A stretch of DNA of 64,000 nucleotides from Atrina japonica (taxonomy: Eukaryota > Mollusca > Bivalvia > Pterioida > Pinnidae). The notes beneath the pieces were generated by a model. That model did not search any database and was not told where the DNA came from. It saw nothing but the letters and a program-made list of their open reading frames with translations. Location of the stretch: positions 260,001 to 324,000 of the forward strand of contig BROG01000406.1 in NCBI GenBank assembly GCA_030159075.1, in the 5' to 3' direction. Of the stretch, positions 11,723-24,617 are shown piece by piece; the first letter of the stretch is position 1, and each line of letters starts with the position of its first letter. The position numbers and the translations under genes are program-made.

Positions 11723-13430
11723 ATTGTTCAGCTTTGCCTCTTTTGACGTTGAATGCAGATAATACTATTTTTATTTACTTTACTGTGTTCTTGATTTTTG
11801 CTGGCATACTTTAGGGTAATTCCGATCCATAAAAGAATCTTTCGCAAATATTTTATTTTTATCAAGTATTATATTTCTTCTCAAGAAACTCATTTGTAAG
11901 ACAATTCCTGAAATTTACTTATTTCTGGATTTTCCCCAGATTGCGATAGATATATCCAAACTTAACATCTGCTTGTTTATACAATGTATATCAAATAGTC
12001 AAGCTGCGTTAATCAATTACAATTGAAAAAGTGCCAAACTTGGATTTCTCAAGCAATTTTCACACAAGACATAGAATTGCAATGCCTGTATTTACCTTTT
12101 TTTATTATTGTATATCAATATTGGTAGTATAAAAGGAAACAATTGGAAAAAGCACAGCTAATGTCCCTTGAATGCGGTAAACAAACACATTTAAAGCGAC
12201 AACAAACATTTCATAACAGAAATACAATGTTCTTTTCGAAACCCGTTGACAGCTTATAGATATCATCAGCCATCTCTTTTTCTCTCCCACTATCAATGAT
12301 TGTTACCCTCATTTGATACACATCCTTACATCGATTTCCAAAAGCTTTATATAATCAGTATCGCTATCAGACTACAAGTCATCAAGCAAGTTCGTCATGT
12401 ATATTATAATACACACCAGTTTTAATTTAGTACACAGCGGTGTTATAAACGCTTTGTTTCCGCACGAGCAAACATCATTGTATCCGCACGTGCCCTTTTG
12501 TTGATGAGAGTCATCTATAACGCGTTTGCATGCAGTTTATCACAAGAATTTCTCTAGCAGTAATTTGTTTGTTGTAAACATTGATTATGACGGGGTTAAT
12601 TATGTTAGTATAACGGGTATTCAGGGAAAAATATTTCCGTTACATGACTGTCTTTCAACCTCATTGCGATGGAAATGAAAGAACAAGCTCGTCAATACCA
12701 TCAGAACCCTGGAACGTTATATTGGCGCAATAACAGGGATCGCTTTCCGTCTGCCTTTGTACTTCATGAACATTGGACAAACAAAAATATCCTCATTCAA
12801 TTCAAGGAATGAAAAATATAGTCTTAATTGGCGATAAAACCAAGCGAAACGATATATTATCTGCTAGTACGATAGAATGAAATTGGTCCAATATCCATCA
12901 AATCCAAAAAGAATGTGTTTTAAACAATATGACCGGTACTTCAATTTCAAGAAGCTTAACTTTATTACGATCAATTAACTCTATTTTATTTGTTTGTTGT
13001 GATTGTCAAACACGGATCTCATTAACTTTTGTATATTGATGTAACATTTTTCTGTCGGTTAGTTTATTATTCTTTTCCTATTTGCTCCTGGATCAGCGGA
13101 TCTGTTTAAGACATTGATTAATGGGACAGATTATTCCTCGTCAATGAATTTATGGAATTGTTTTCTATTTTTGCAGGTGCTAGTTGGGTACAGGATTTAC
13201 TGAAACGAAAATAGGTCATGGTTGATATAAGTGAAAACTATTTGACAAACAATAATAACTGAATGTTAATTAAAAGATTCTAACAGTAAAAATAATAATC
13301 GCGATCATAGAAAACAAAACCTAATTTATGAAAGTAAGCCTTAGTATACATTAAAATAAACGAAAATACACTCCTTCTATTTACACTCGTTGTCGTGGAA
13401 GTATGATTTAACACTAGACAATTTACATTA
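11723..13430. other. AT-rich stretch, no recognised feature
   Basis: I looked for splice-linked frames and matches to the repeats elsewhere and saw none. Confidence 0.4.
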
Positions 13431-13431
13431 A

Positions 13432-13508
13432 CAGAGATGGAGTGCCGACTTCATAGCGAGACGGAGTGCATACATCATAGCCAGAAGGAGTACCAACATC
13501 ATAGCCTG
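13432..13508. repeat. Short tandem repeat, 27 bp x 3
   Basis: Three diverged units of the type ACGGAGTGCCGACTTCATAG followed by CGAG. Confidence 0.75.
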
Positions 13509-13630
13509 TATTATTGCTTGAAAGGGGGTTGTGTATTTTACATTAATACTTAGAAATAGAATGTGAAAAAAACATCAGAGTACATAAAATTACATTCACC
13601 TTCCATGATCCTCAGAGGTGATTAATATAC

Positions 13631-13836
13631 AATGGGACTAATTCATGTACCACGTGATACCCGATAACGTTTGTGCAATACTAGTATCTCCAATGAGGAT
13701 GGAAGGTAAGTTTACGTAATCTTCCCGCTAAAATGACGCGGGATGTCGTCTTCTAGCGTCATTCCATCACTAATAAAAACAATAGTCCCGAAACAAACGT
13801 TATCGGGTATCACGTGATACATGAATTAGTCCCATT
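13631..13836. mobile_element. MITE-like element with 44-bp terminal inverted repeats
   Basis: The left arm 13631-13674 (AATGGGACTAATTCATGTAC...) and right arm 13793-13836 are inverted copies with a single mismatch in 44 bp. The arms contain TCACGTGATA and CGATAACGTTTGT. The interior has a second small inverted pair, AATGACGC and GCGTCATT. No coding capacity. Confidence 0.85.
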
Positions 13837-13946
13837 ATTGACTTTTGATGAGGTTGACACCTTGATTTAGAGTATCACCCCCCGAGGGAAACGATATCCA
13901 CAAAATTTTTTTGTTGCACGATTATATTTTATCTGGATAATTTATA

Positions 13947-14162
13947 TTGATAAAATATAACAAGAAACGGTTGTCAATTACCTTGAATAAATACACTAGA
14001 AAAGAAGCGGGATATGAAACAACAAATATCATGACGCGCCATTCCTACTATGACATCATCAAATTCAGCAAGTACCAGTTATTGGATTGTTATATCAATC
14101 TTCCAAGTGATTTGAAGGTTGAAATAACGATTGAACAAGAACACTGCAACAAAACTCCCTAA
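13947..14162 (+). other. Unassigned 71-codon open frame
   Basis: The frame starts MIKYNKKRLSITLNKYTRKE and ends at TAA. It is not a family I recognise. It has a somewhat higher proportion of charged residues than most chance frames here, but there is no promoter, splice or homology support. It is probably chance. Confidence 0.12.
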
Positions 14163-14309
14163 AACCCTGTCCTATCAAAATGCAGCTTTTATCTCACAAA
14201 GAATATCATTTTGGTAGATCTAGTTACGCAGATAATTATGTGTTTGTCATAGTGAAGTGAAAACTGTGGACAGTATTTTAGACATGTAATTTAGTTATAA
14301 TTGACTTCT

Positions 14310-14653
14310 TTAAAGGGATATAAGCTGTGGTTTTTTAAATCCTTTCTTTCTACTTAGATTGATATACAATAACAAAAACGAGATATATACAGGCATAAAA
14401 ATTCTTAAATGCCTATATATTTTATGAAAGTTGCTTGAGAAACCCAGGTTTGGCATTTTTTTCAATTGAAATTGATTAACTCAACCTTACTATTTGTATA
14501 TGGGTACCACACTGGATCTGACCTTATTTTCACAAAATACCCATGAATAGAGTTTTATATCTGTGTACAGCTCTTATTTGTTATTGTACATCAAGTACAA
14601 GTAGTAAAAGTAGAAAAAATAGAAATAATATTTTTATAGCTAATGCCCCTTAA
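14310..14653 (+). mobile_element. TTAA-ended non-autonomous DNA element, copy 2
   Basis: 344 bp between TTAA at 14310-14313 and TTAA at 14650-14653. The left end reads TTAAAGGGATATAAGCTGTG, and the right end on the other strand reads TTAAGGGGCATTAGCTATAA, forming imperfect terminal inverted repeats. The interior aligns with 4787-5139 and 54711-55071. TTAA ends are typical of piggyBac-type targets, which is an inference here. Confidence 0.75.
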
Positions 14654-14668
14654 AGGTGATTACAGTGG

Positions 14669-14772
14669 TTCGCCATTCGGGCTAGGTGAATATTGCCTTT
14701 TCGGGTAGATATACCGTAACAGGTTTGTCAAAACCAATTTACAAATGAATCAATATATGAAACTTATTAGCT
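14669..14772 (+). repeat. 104-bp direct repeat, copy 1 (copy 2 at 15939-16042)
   Basis: TTCGCCATTCGGGCTAGGTG through TTATTAGCT, nearly identical to 15939-16042 (I see about three differences). It starts 15 bp after the TTAA element. Confidence 0.92.
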
Positions 14773-15158
14773 GATTGCGTCAATTTTCTCTGATTTTTAA
14801 TAGTGAAAACAGATCGTTTGATAATATTCCTCTCGAGAGACCCATATATCCAGATTGCAAATCAGAAATAAAGAATGGATTTCATTTTATTTTTAAATGG
14901 CACGCATATGCAGATTTGAGAATTGCATATCTAAAATAAATACTGAAAGTCTTGTTATTACAGAAGACTCATGTCTTCAAATTGGTTTAATTACCTAGTT
15001 TCACAAACAATAAACAACTTTGCAATCTTAGGAATTACTTGCCAGTTGCTTTTTAATTAATGGAGAAATGATTCATACTCAACATTATATTTTTATGTTT
15101 GAATGAATTTTTGTAACATAAGATGTGTACTACAGGATTCAATTACATGAAATAATTT

Positions 15159-15225
15159 ATGTGATCTATGGTTATATATTTGATATATTATGTGATCTAC
15201 GGTTATATATTTGATATATTATTTG
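15159..15225. repeat. 30-bp tandem duplication
   Basis: GTGATCTATGGTTATATATT followed by TGATATATTAT occurs twice, the second copy with CTACGG. Confidence 0.8.
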
Positions 15226-15371
15226 ATGTATTTTATATATTATTGTCATCGTCAGACATTGTATCGCATTCAACTCAAAGAAGTCCATAGTTAACATATA
15301 TGATATTTTCTTACAGACCTTGCCATTATAACCACTCTTGTGTCCATGATATATATTGCTATATTTTGACA

Positions 15372-15478
15372 ATAGTTGATATCAAAGTAACTGCAGATTT
15401 CAGGGTATGTAGTTGATTCATAAGTAACTTCAGGTTATGTAGTTGGTATCTAAATAACTGTAGATTTCAGGATATGAC
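15372..15478. repeat. Diverged tandem repeat, about 35-40 bp x 3
   Basis: Blocks of GTAGTTGATATCAAAGTAACTG / CAGATTTCAGGGTATGTAGTT recur three times with substitutions and small deletions. Confidence 0.6.
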
Positions 15479-15938
15479 CCATATAAAAAAGTACTAATAT
15501 TTTGCCACAATCAAGATTCTAAAATTACTTATAATATCATGCACTTATTTATCAACAAAAAACCGGAAAATAACATTAATGCAGTCATAGAACGGTTATA
15601 AAAAGGCAGTTTAATAACAAAAATATGATGTCATTTCAGTGTTTTAGATTATGTGGTTCGAAGTGAGATTATCATTCCAATATTACTAATAATATAAAAA
15701 CACTGTTTTATAGTCGTCATAAACACCCACAAACCAACGATATTTGTGTTCACTTTCAAATTACACCAAGTTACATTAGAAGCTTTCCGTAATATTTCAA
15801 GCCATAATAAAATCAGTCTTCAAGGATGAAGGAACACACACTGCCAAGTGTATGTCCACAGACAGGTAAGGCACCTAAAGTTCTGCAGATGTGTTCATTA
15901 GCAAAACAATCTGATTGGTCATTATTAAGGGGTTCCTT

Positions 15939-16042
15939 TTCGCCATTCGGGCTAGGTGAATATTGCCTTTTCGGGTAGATATACTGTAACAGGTTTGTCA
16001 AAACCAATTTACAAATGAATCAATATTAGAAACTTATTAGCT
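15939..16042 (+). repeat. 104-bp direct repeat, copy 2
   Basis: The mate of 14669-14772. The similarity stops sharply on both sides. Confidence 0.92.
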
Positions 16043-17936
16043 TTTAGGTTCCTTTCTACATGATATATAAATATTAAGATCACTTTGGAAATGTCAGATT
16101 TACTTGTACTTAACCTAAAGGTGTCATTTGGGTAAATCAGCATTGGTGTCATTATAAAAAAAATTCGGTGAAGCTTTTTTATATCGGAAATTTAGCCAAC
16201 CTGTTTGGCTATAGGCATTATTATATTGGAAGTTCAGTGAAAGTTACGGTATAGGACTATTTGGTACAAATATACTTACCAGTTGTATTAGTTTCATTTA
16301 GTCTAATGCCTTCTTACAACATGTTATCAGTGTGGAAAATATATATCCAAGTTTTGGAAATTTTATTAGACTATTGTCCTCATTTACAAATCACGTTATC
16401 TAGAAATTTGATATATAAATTAGCTAAATGCGTAATAAGTTAGATAGGCCTCACAATCCTGATATGTTGATAAACCAAAGAGAACTCCAAATGTTTATAC
16501 CAAAGTAGCTTACTTCATTTTACATCCAAATATTTTGAAATATTTGTTCTTTACTGTAATATTCGTAAGTGTGTTTTATTACACTCCAGTTTCCATGGTA
16601 ACTATGTAAATCAAAATGTGCTGTATACCATCACTCGTGTATCATTTTTTATCAGAATTTCAAGTAAAAGAAAGAAGTACCAATGAATGATCGAAACTCA
16701 ATGTCCAATAGAACATAGCAAATCAGATATACATATGTTCTCAACATGAAGAACAATTGCGAATCTCAAACGGGATAGGACTATAGGTGAACAAAAGGAG
16801 TTACCGTCCCCTTCCAGCATGAAAGTAAAATTGAAAAAATAGATTAATTGACAACTGGTTAAGAAAGATTTTTCCAGGGACCATATAGCATTGTGTTCCG
16901 TACAAGTCAAATGAAAATACATTAGAATGAATTTTACACAATTAATGATATTTCAAAACATGTTTCATTGTAAAAGTCAACAACAGTCAGTATGTGTATA
17001 TTTGTGCGTGGTGAAAACCAATTAATTTTGAGAACAAAATTGTTTGTATACCATGCCAATTCTTTTATCTGCTTTCGAAAAGAGTTTGAGAATATGACGC
17101 AGGTACAAACCAAACTGATGGCAAAAATCTTCAATAGATTGCATTGTAATACAAAAGCATGGACGAAGACCATTTATCGTTGTAATCCCCGGGAACATCA
17201 ATAATACACAATGCAGATTGTATGGAAACAGTTCATAAAATATTTAAAAAGTTTTAAGAGAGAACTTAGACTTCACGACAGGAAACACTGTAAAACTAAA
17301 ATCAATAATGACAAAGTCCACAACTGCAAAAGTTAAATACCCGATTTAATATAGGAATGCAAATGTTCTCATGCATTACGGACTCAAACACTCCTGTTTA
17401 ATTCCAAATATAATTATTATATTTTTTACAGATTTTGATATAATATATATTGTTCTATGTAAAAACAGATTAAGAAAGAACATCTTCAGAAATGAAGACA
17501 AAATAAAACTAAGAAACAGTATGAGTTTTTATTTCCTAAAATGTTTAAGACCACCATAACACATTTAAACTTTTCGATTAAAGATGCCAAACTCCAAATT
17601 ATCAAATAGGTAAACTGCAAGCAGTTACCGAAATTCTACAGAACAAGAGACCTCTCTTGAAATGACATATTCCGTGTTTTCTTGATGCACCACTGTCAGA
17701 TGGCTGAAACACCATTTGTTTTAAACTACGAAAAACATGACTCTGTTTAATACGCCTTTGTAACAATGTCGGGACCTTTAGGCAAAAATGAGACCATGCA
17801 TGTAGAATTAAATTTGCAGTCCTAACATCCTGTTCCGTATGTTCTCACCGACTTCATTGTATTTGGCTGAGTGAGACAAGTTATTTCATCAAAGTTTTAA
17901 ATACGATATTAGATGTATGTATGTTTCCAACTTTCA

Positions 17937-17940
<4 letters not shown>
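16043..17940. other. AT-rich stretch, no recognised feature
   Basis: Several short open frames on both strands overlap here, which is typical of chance frames. None has a recognisable domain. Confidence 0.4.

Positions 17941-17941
<1 letters not shown>

Positions 17942-18017
<76 letters not shown>
17942..18017. repeat. (CA)n(GA)n compound microsatellite
   Basis: About 56 bp of CA followed by about 20 bp of GA. Confidence 0.97.
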
Positions 18018-18094
18018 CACAGACAGACATGATTATGATACATATTTTCTAACTTCATATATAATGTTAACTCACTGAGATAATTACAACTTTT

Positions 18095-18297
18095 TTTTCT
18101 CGTAATAGTGACTTATTTAAATATTAACGACATTTTAAGATATTGTAGTAACGACATTTTATCACGTAATAACTTCTATTACGAGATAATAATCACGAAT
18201 TTTTAAATTCGCGTTATTATCACATTTTATCTATCGGTAACAATATTTCATCTCGTAGTTGCGAGTTTTTATTCGTTAATTTCGACGTTATGAAAAA
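18095..18297. repeat. Degenerate repeat built of ACGAGATAATAA-type motifs
   Basis: Motifs such as TCTCGTAATA, ATTACGAGATAATAA, GCGTTATTATCAC and CATCTCGTAGTTGCGAG alternate on both strands, giving multiple short inverted repeats. Confidence 0.5.
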
Positions 18298-19932
18298 AAA
18301 AAATTAAAATACATCTTTCAATTTTACCTCATCGGGCTTTTGTAATAAATATTTGATTAAAATAAAAGTGATTTTTTGTAACTAGATCAAAAGTCCCCCC
18401 GCGAAAAAGACATAAAAAGGACGCAAGCAAGTATTATTTAATCTTACTTTGCTGCCCACAGAGTGAAAGGAATACAGATTTTACAAAGGATATAATTCGC
18501 ACACTGCTATATACGAGCGTACCGACCCCCTGTACCTTTAATCGGTGAAAGAATGGTAATATAAGACAGCTAGCTAATAAAACCGGATATTAAATTGATA
18601 AAGAAATGACTGCCTTGTTTAGCAATAGGGCATTAGGATAACCTTGTTGTTTTCTTGTCCATAGTTAGGTACCTAAATAGATGGATAAATGGATTACAAA
18701 TAATATGTAAAATACTGTAAAAAAGATGAAGCACTTGTAATCAAATTGTATATATATATATACTGTAAAAGATGAAGCACTTGTTATCCAGAGTTATACA
18801 AGCCATATTTTGAAAGTCTTTAATATACATGTACGATGAAATCACCATGTGTTATTGTGCCATGCAGTTACATGAATCGAATACGTTTCTTACATGTATA
18901 TATGTAAATGTAGCGTAGTCATATACCTAATAGAAAATGTTCAACAATGTTAAAACATGATAATTAAAAAGAAAATTATCTGAAAATGAGAGAAATCTTG
19001 AAATTCAAGACTCGACTTGAATAACAGTCAGAACTACATAGCTTGTTTTTTCCCAGTTTTTGTCTTTTTGCCCAAAAACACTTGTTCAGTTTTGCTTGGC
19101 CTCTCTGACCAATTCGAGTAATGAGAGAAATGAAAAATTCAAGAATCATTCATTGTGCGTGTTAGTGAGCAGCGGGATACAGCTGAAATTAGATGAAAAC
19201 TCTCTGATTTCATTTTGTTTTTGCATTTGCTGTACGATCTCTAGAATTCTCTCACACAGATGAAATCGATCTCTCTGTTGAACGAGAGGAGTTCCGAAAA
19301 TTTACGAGAAAAACATCTTATTTGACATAATAGGTAGCTCGAAATCAGAAACAGAAAAGTATTGCTTGAGCTTTGGAAAGGAAGGAAAAATATTAGATCT
19401 GAAATATACAGCTACAGTTATCCAGAGCATCAAATTGTTTGGTCCAAACTGAACTCACACCACAGGGATCTCCTGTTATATTTAGGGTAATTTTCATCAT
19501 TTTCGCCATAATTTATGAAATAATTTGATAAATTGAAAATATTTACATCGAATTGAAATGAAACAAACCAAAAAGGCCTATAATTCAAAATCTTTGTTAG
19601 TACAGTTCTAACATAGCATCCTAGCCAGTCAAACGCTTTTTAACTTTAGTGTTTTTAATAGCGAAACAATGAATATAATTACCGAGTAAACAGTAACATT
19701 TTATAATAGAGAAATTTTTATAAATGTGAAATGTGACCATTAAATCTGATATTTCAAACATCAAAATGATATATACAATATATATCAACAATACATGAAT
19801 ATTTCAAGAATTGCAAATTATCGACTAAATGCTCTCACATATTACAAATATAAAAAACATTAACAACGTCACGGGGCAGAAAGACATATTAATTGACCCG
19901 AGACGATTTTGCTATCATTGTGATTCAATCAA
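18298..19932. other. Stretch with no recognised gene
   Basis: The only structure seen is a short direct repeat, CTGTAAAA..GATGAAGCACTTGT, at about 18714-18748 and 18762-18793, flanking a small (TA)n. Confidence 0.4.
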
Positions 19933-20245
19933 CAGCTTTTTTGAGATAGTTATTTAGAACCAAAATAAATAAAGACAAATGAATTAAATATTATTAACAA
20001 TACATAAGTAATGGTTTTACAAAGTAGTCCAAAACAAATGCTCAGGACGATCTCTCATCAAAGTAATAGATTACAAATATACAATGTACAGCGTGTAAGA
20101 GTAAAATCTTAGATTTCACTTAAATGTTAACCGTATGAAGGACCTCGTTTTGTCAATCATATTTCAACATGCAAAGGTTATGTAATTATAACAATTCTAT
20201 AAAATATAACGCTAACACGTACCGACCGCTTTATGTTTAAATCGA

Positions 20246-20317
<72 letters not shown>

Positions 20318-20790
20318 TTATTTACTATTTTAAAAAATATACCAAGTGAATTCCGTCATTGCATAGTTATAGCATTGAGTTTGAAACTACGACATCTCTC
20401 ATCTCTATCATCTACGCGTTCGAATCGTAATTGATTGAAAGCAACTGATAATGTTAAGAAGTTTGATTCGTGAAAAGTATGCTACTCAGTATATGATATG
20501 TGTCATATATTTCACAAAGTTAGTATACTTTGATATAAAAAAATCTGAGATACCAAAATATAAATCTTTGGGATATCCAGGATCTAGGTACAAATCTGGT
20601 AAAAAAAAATGGACAAACGCGGACCTCTTGAATTCAACCTCTTGAAATGGAGGAGTAAGCATTCCCTGTCGACTGGTCACATCCCCCGTGAATCCACGTT
20701 TGTGAACTCCATATGCGGTTGACTGTAGGATATTACTACTTAAATATGGAAAATTTACGATGGGAGAGCCAATAATCGTCGCATTTGTCG
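19933..20790 (-). repeat. Inverted duplication arm 2 (mate 8651-9848)
   Basis: The reverse complement matches 8651-9848 through the PLE 3' end and about 600 bp beyond it. Divergence is moderate and includes small indels. Confidence 0.85.
20248..20314. repeat. (TC)n microsatellite
   Basis: About 66 bp of TC, lying in the same relative place as the (AG)n of arm 1. Confidence 0.97.
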
Positions 20791-21460
20791 TATATCTTAG
20801 TTGTTAATTTCCCCTCTGTGTATATAGTAAGTAAAATGTCTAAGTACGAAGCGTGTGTGCTTAATACTGTTGTATCTTTAATTTCTATAGTTTGCTGGGA
20901 TATATCGCATTGCCATATGTATGGAAATTGTCATTATTAATTGTCAAAACGTCGTCGATATATCTAAATGTCAAATTAAAGGACACCGCTAATTTTTCTT
21001 CTTTTTATTCAGCGGCTTCTGAATGAAGTCTGCTTCGTATGGATAAAGGACGGACGAGGTTAGACAATAAAGGAGCACTTTGTTCCCATAGGAATGCCGA
21101 CAGTTTGTTGAAATGTCAACTTCAGTGTATTTATGTGTAGAATTAGAGTGGTGTTGGACAAAATACGTATCATGATAACCAATCACTAGATATTTAATTT
21201 TTCTCTTTTAATTTTTTATGTGGAATTGTTGTGTAAAGAGGAGAGAAGTCGTATGTTTTGATACTGTGAATCTGAGAAAAAATGTGTGCCCTCAAATTTT
21301 CCAAAAGTTGCTTAGAATTTTTAAGTATCCACATCTGATTTACACCGCTTCTGGAATAAGCAACTGTACAGTATTTTTGAAGTTTTTCCCTTAATTGCTG
21401 GCAGTATCTTGGCAAGGAGTAAAGATAAAGGTTTTTTAGAACATTTGCTGGATCCTGCCA

Positions 21461-21462
<2 letters not shown>
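20530..21462 (-). mobile_element. PLE retroelement, colinear 5'-truncated copy
   Basis: The longest colinear copy in the window. On the minus strand it runs from the LDPANVL-like block (CAGGATCCAGC) next to the (TA)n, through VAYSRSGVNQMWILKNSKQL, YDFSPLYTTIPHKKLKE, YHDTYFVQHHSNSTHKYTEV, FRYIDDVLTIN (YIDD at 20951-20962, intact) and SIFSKYG-like C-terminal blocks, to the tail at 20530. Multiple frameshifts and stops make it a pseudogene. Confidence 0.8.

Positions 21463-21549
<87 letters not shown>
21463..21549. repeat. (TA)n microsatellite
   Basis: About 87 bp of pure TA at the truncated end of the PLE copy. Confidence 0.98.
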
Positions 21550-21550
<1 letters not shown>

Positions 21551-22337
21551 CTGATATATTCATTTAGAAATTGGTAGCAAATTTCCAGCAAGTGCTAATG
21601 AAACCTACTGCTTTGTTATATAAGGTTTATTACACAAATGTCGAATTACAGCCTCTTTAAGAATTAGTTTTTCATTTGGTTTTAAATCGCTTCAGTTAAG
21701 CTCATAATGTAATTACAAAAGACATAAACATTCTAAAAAAACTAACCTATCATTTTGACATCAATACCACACAATCTGAAAGAGTGATTTTAAATGTTAC
21801 AATAAGTCGAACAAACAAAAACGTCAAATGTTGATCCATGAGCCTCAATGCTAATTCACAAAACGTCAGGTCACTGTCACTTACATGTATATTTATCTAA
21901 ATCAATCAGTACCGTGTGCTAAAGAGATCAATATTTTAGATAAGAAAATATTCAATTTTACAAATATTCATGTATCTTTTTATCTTCTTAATTTCACTCA
22001 CTTATGACAAAAGTATTTTTCATTTAATGACCAATGAGTTCGCCAGGCTTATCACCTGGCACAACGTTTGATGTCCAAAATGGCTGTAAACATGGCATTT
22101 GTTTTTCTTTTTACGTCACTTTATAGTCTAAAATAGAACATGATAGATATAAACATAGATTAATAAACAAATATAAAAATGAATATATTTCAGCTTATGT
22201 ATTTATCAGTGCAATAATGTGTATGTTTTGGCACAATAAAACTTGAGAATTTAATAGAATTTGAGGATATTCTCAATTTGGCTTGCTCAACCAATCAGAT
22301 GTCATGATTAGCCAAATTCATCGAATTTGACCCTTTC
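21550..22337. other. AT-rich stretch, no recognised feature
   Basis: No gene or shared repeat was seen. Confidence 0.4.
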
Positions 22338-22475
22338 ATCTAACTAGAAAGGTTTCCATGGAACATTTGCGGCGGGTGTGACATGCCAGCAGAGGCGTTG
22401 GCGCCTTCTGGACACCTGGTCCTGTCCAGTTTGGGATTCGCAGTTGTTCCTCATGTTGAGACCATTTGCACATCT
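22338..22475 (+). repeat. Dispersed repeat family H, copy 1 (mate 62693-62832)
   Basis: TTTCCATGGAAC, GCATGCCAGC/TAGC, GGCGTTG, CACCTGGTCCT and CATGTTGAGACCATTT are shared in order with 62693-62832. It looks like a relative of the PLE tail (both have a GGC-GGGTGTGAC-like start and a CACCTG block), possibly the tail of a sister subfamily. Confidence 0.75.
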
Positions 22476-22726
22476 AATTTATCGTGTTCTAATGGACTTG
22501 AGTTATCTGTGCACTCTCGCTGATGAAGAAATAAAATAACATTTCCGAGTGTAGAAAATGTCAGTTGGTGTCTTTTCTTTTAGAAAACTTAAACCTTATT
22601 TAACAGCAAGCATGACTTATTTCACTTGTGTTAACTTGTAACACTGTTTGATTTAGAAGTCTTGACGATTATGATGACATGAATACGCAAAAACAATAAT
22701 TTATATCTGAAAGTCAGACGATTGAA

Positions 22727-22862
22727 AGCCATGGGATGCTTACTTCTCCATGGCACCTGATCCCACCTCTTGATTTGAAGAGGTCCGTGTTTGTCCATTT
22801 TTATCGATTTGTGCTTATATTCTGGACACCCTTATGATGTATACCTTGGTATCTGAGACTTT
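22727..22862 (+). mobile_element. PLE 3'-tail fragment
   Basis: GGGATGCTTACTTCTCCATG, GCACCTGATCCCACCTCTTG, AAGAGGTCCGTGTTTGTCCA and CCTTGGTATCTGAGACTTTT in order. Confidence 0.8.
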
Positions 22863-23384
22863 TTATATTTATTAATTTATTAGTCATGTTTTATCAATAA
22901 CCTATTGACGCAAAATGCTGAACATTTTAGCAAATGTGAAATATTGTGACATTTTGATTTATTTACTAAAGGAAGCATCAGTCTGATTTGGCATCTTCTA
23001 TATGAAAATTACCACACCTGTACATAATCATATTTATTTGTTTCCCATTTTAAATACACGTTTCATATATCTGTGTATACTATCAACTATAAACTATTGA
23101 TATTGCCTTATGAATTAGTAGTTTTCATATATAATTTAGCATTCAAACCGATATCTTTTAAATTTTCCGCTGTAATATGTCCAGTTCAGAATTTTTTTTC
23201 TCTCTAAATGTACATAAATTCATATTTTATGTTAAATACAATGACAAAATTGACCCTGAGATATAACAGCACATATGTACTACTGGTGTATTTAATATAA
23301 CAACTATTGATTCCACAGAGTTGCATACAAATACTTATAGAATGTCCCTTTTTACTGAAAATAAACCATTTCATTGCTTTGAAA

Positions 23385-23668
23385 TATAAAACGAAAGTAT
23401 AAATCTTCAGGATATCCAGGATAAATATACAAATTTGGTAAACACAGGACAAACACGGAAATCTGGAAACCCAGATGTGGGATCAGGTGCCATGGAAGAG
23501 TGAGCATTCCCTGTTGACCTATCAAAACCGCCGTAGGTCCACAGTCAAATTCAAATGAATTAGGTGAGAAAGAAATAATCGTCATAATTTGTACAAAAAC
23601 CGCTATCGAATAGGTAACTCAACATTTCATATAGTGAAACAGAGTAATCGCAAAAAAGACCGAGTGAT
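23385..23668 (-). mobile_element. PLE 3'-tail and C-terminal fragment
   Basis: The minus-strand tail from AAAGTATAAATCTTCAGGAT to CCGTAGGTCCACAGTC, then further upstream on the minus strand CATTTCATATAGTGAAACAG and GTAATCGCAAA, equivalent to the CDYSVSLSEM coding block of other copies. Confidence 0.78.
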
Positions 23669-23777
23669 AAAAAGTTACATTGTTACACTATCCTTATATA
23701 TATAGTGAAACTTCTATATTATCCCCCTTAGGGACACAACAAGACCAGTCTTTATAGGGAGTTGGCCTTTATATAGA

Positions 23778-23985
<208 letters not shown>

Positions 23986-24617
23986 TTCTATTAGATATTC
24001 GGACACTGCTTTTATGATACCCAGATTGAATGTGCGCAAATATTGTGGTAAAAGACTAGTTCTGGATTCTTTACTGAAAATATACGTAATAACAGTAACG
24101 TTAACAGTATAAATATCACTCTATGAACATGACTTGAACATGACTTATCCCCGTTATATGATCAGAGAGGAACTTGACCCAGGAAAACTGCATAACCAGT
24201 CAACTAACCTTTCAACATAATATATTTTTTTAACAATGTGTATTAGCAGCATGCTTAAAGTACGTCATGATTTAGTGTATAGTATTACAGAAGAGTGTAT
24301 AACAATTCGTAATTTTCTAATTTTTTGTGGAATGATTATATATTTCATATTATGACAATGTTTACATCGATCTTGGTGCATTTGTTACATTTGTATAGAA
24401 TAAACTGTACTGAAATATATATCGTTTAGGTCATCATTACAGTCGATGAACTGAATGACGAGTACCGTATGAGCCAAAGTTTGTTTCTAAGTAAAATTGA
24501 AGAAGTATCAATCAATAATCAAAACTCAAGTTCATTATAACACGACTAAACAAGAATGTAATTTATTTCAGAATAATGGAAATTATTTGATAAACACCAG
24601 GTAATTTATATCACATC
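23986..24617. other. AT-rich stretch, no recognised feature
   Basis: Nothing recognised. Confidence 0.4.

Noticed and set aside
22515..22560. CTGATGA...GAAA near repeat H as a ribozyme
   Set aside because: The 27 bases between the boxes cannot form stem II; only an outer CACTC/GAGTG pairing is seen.
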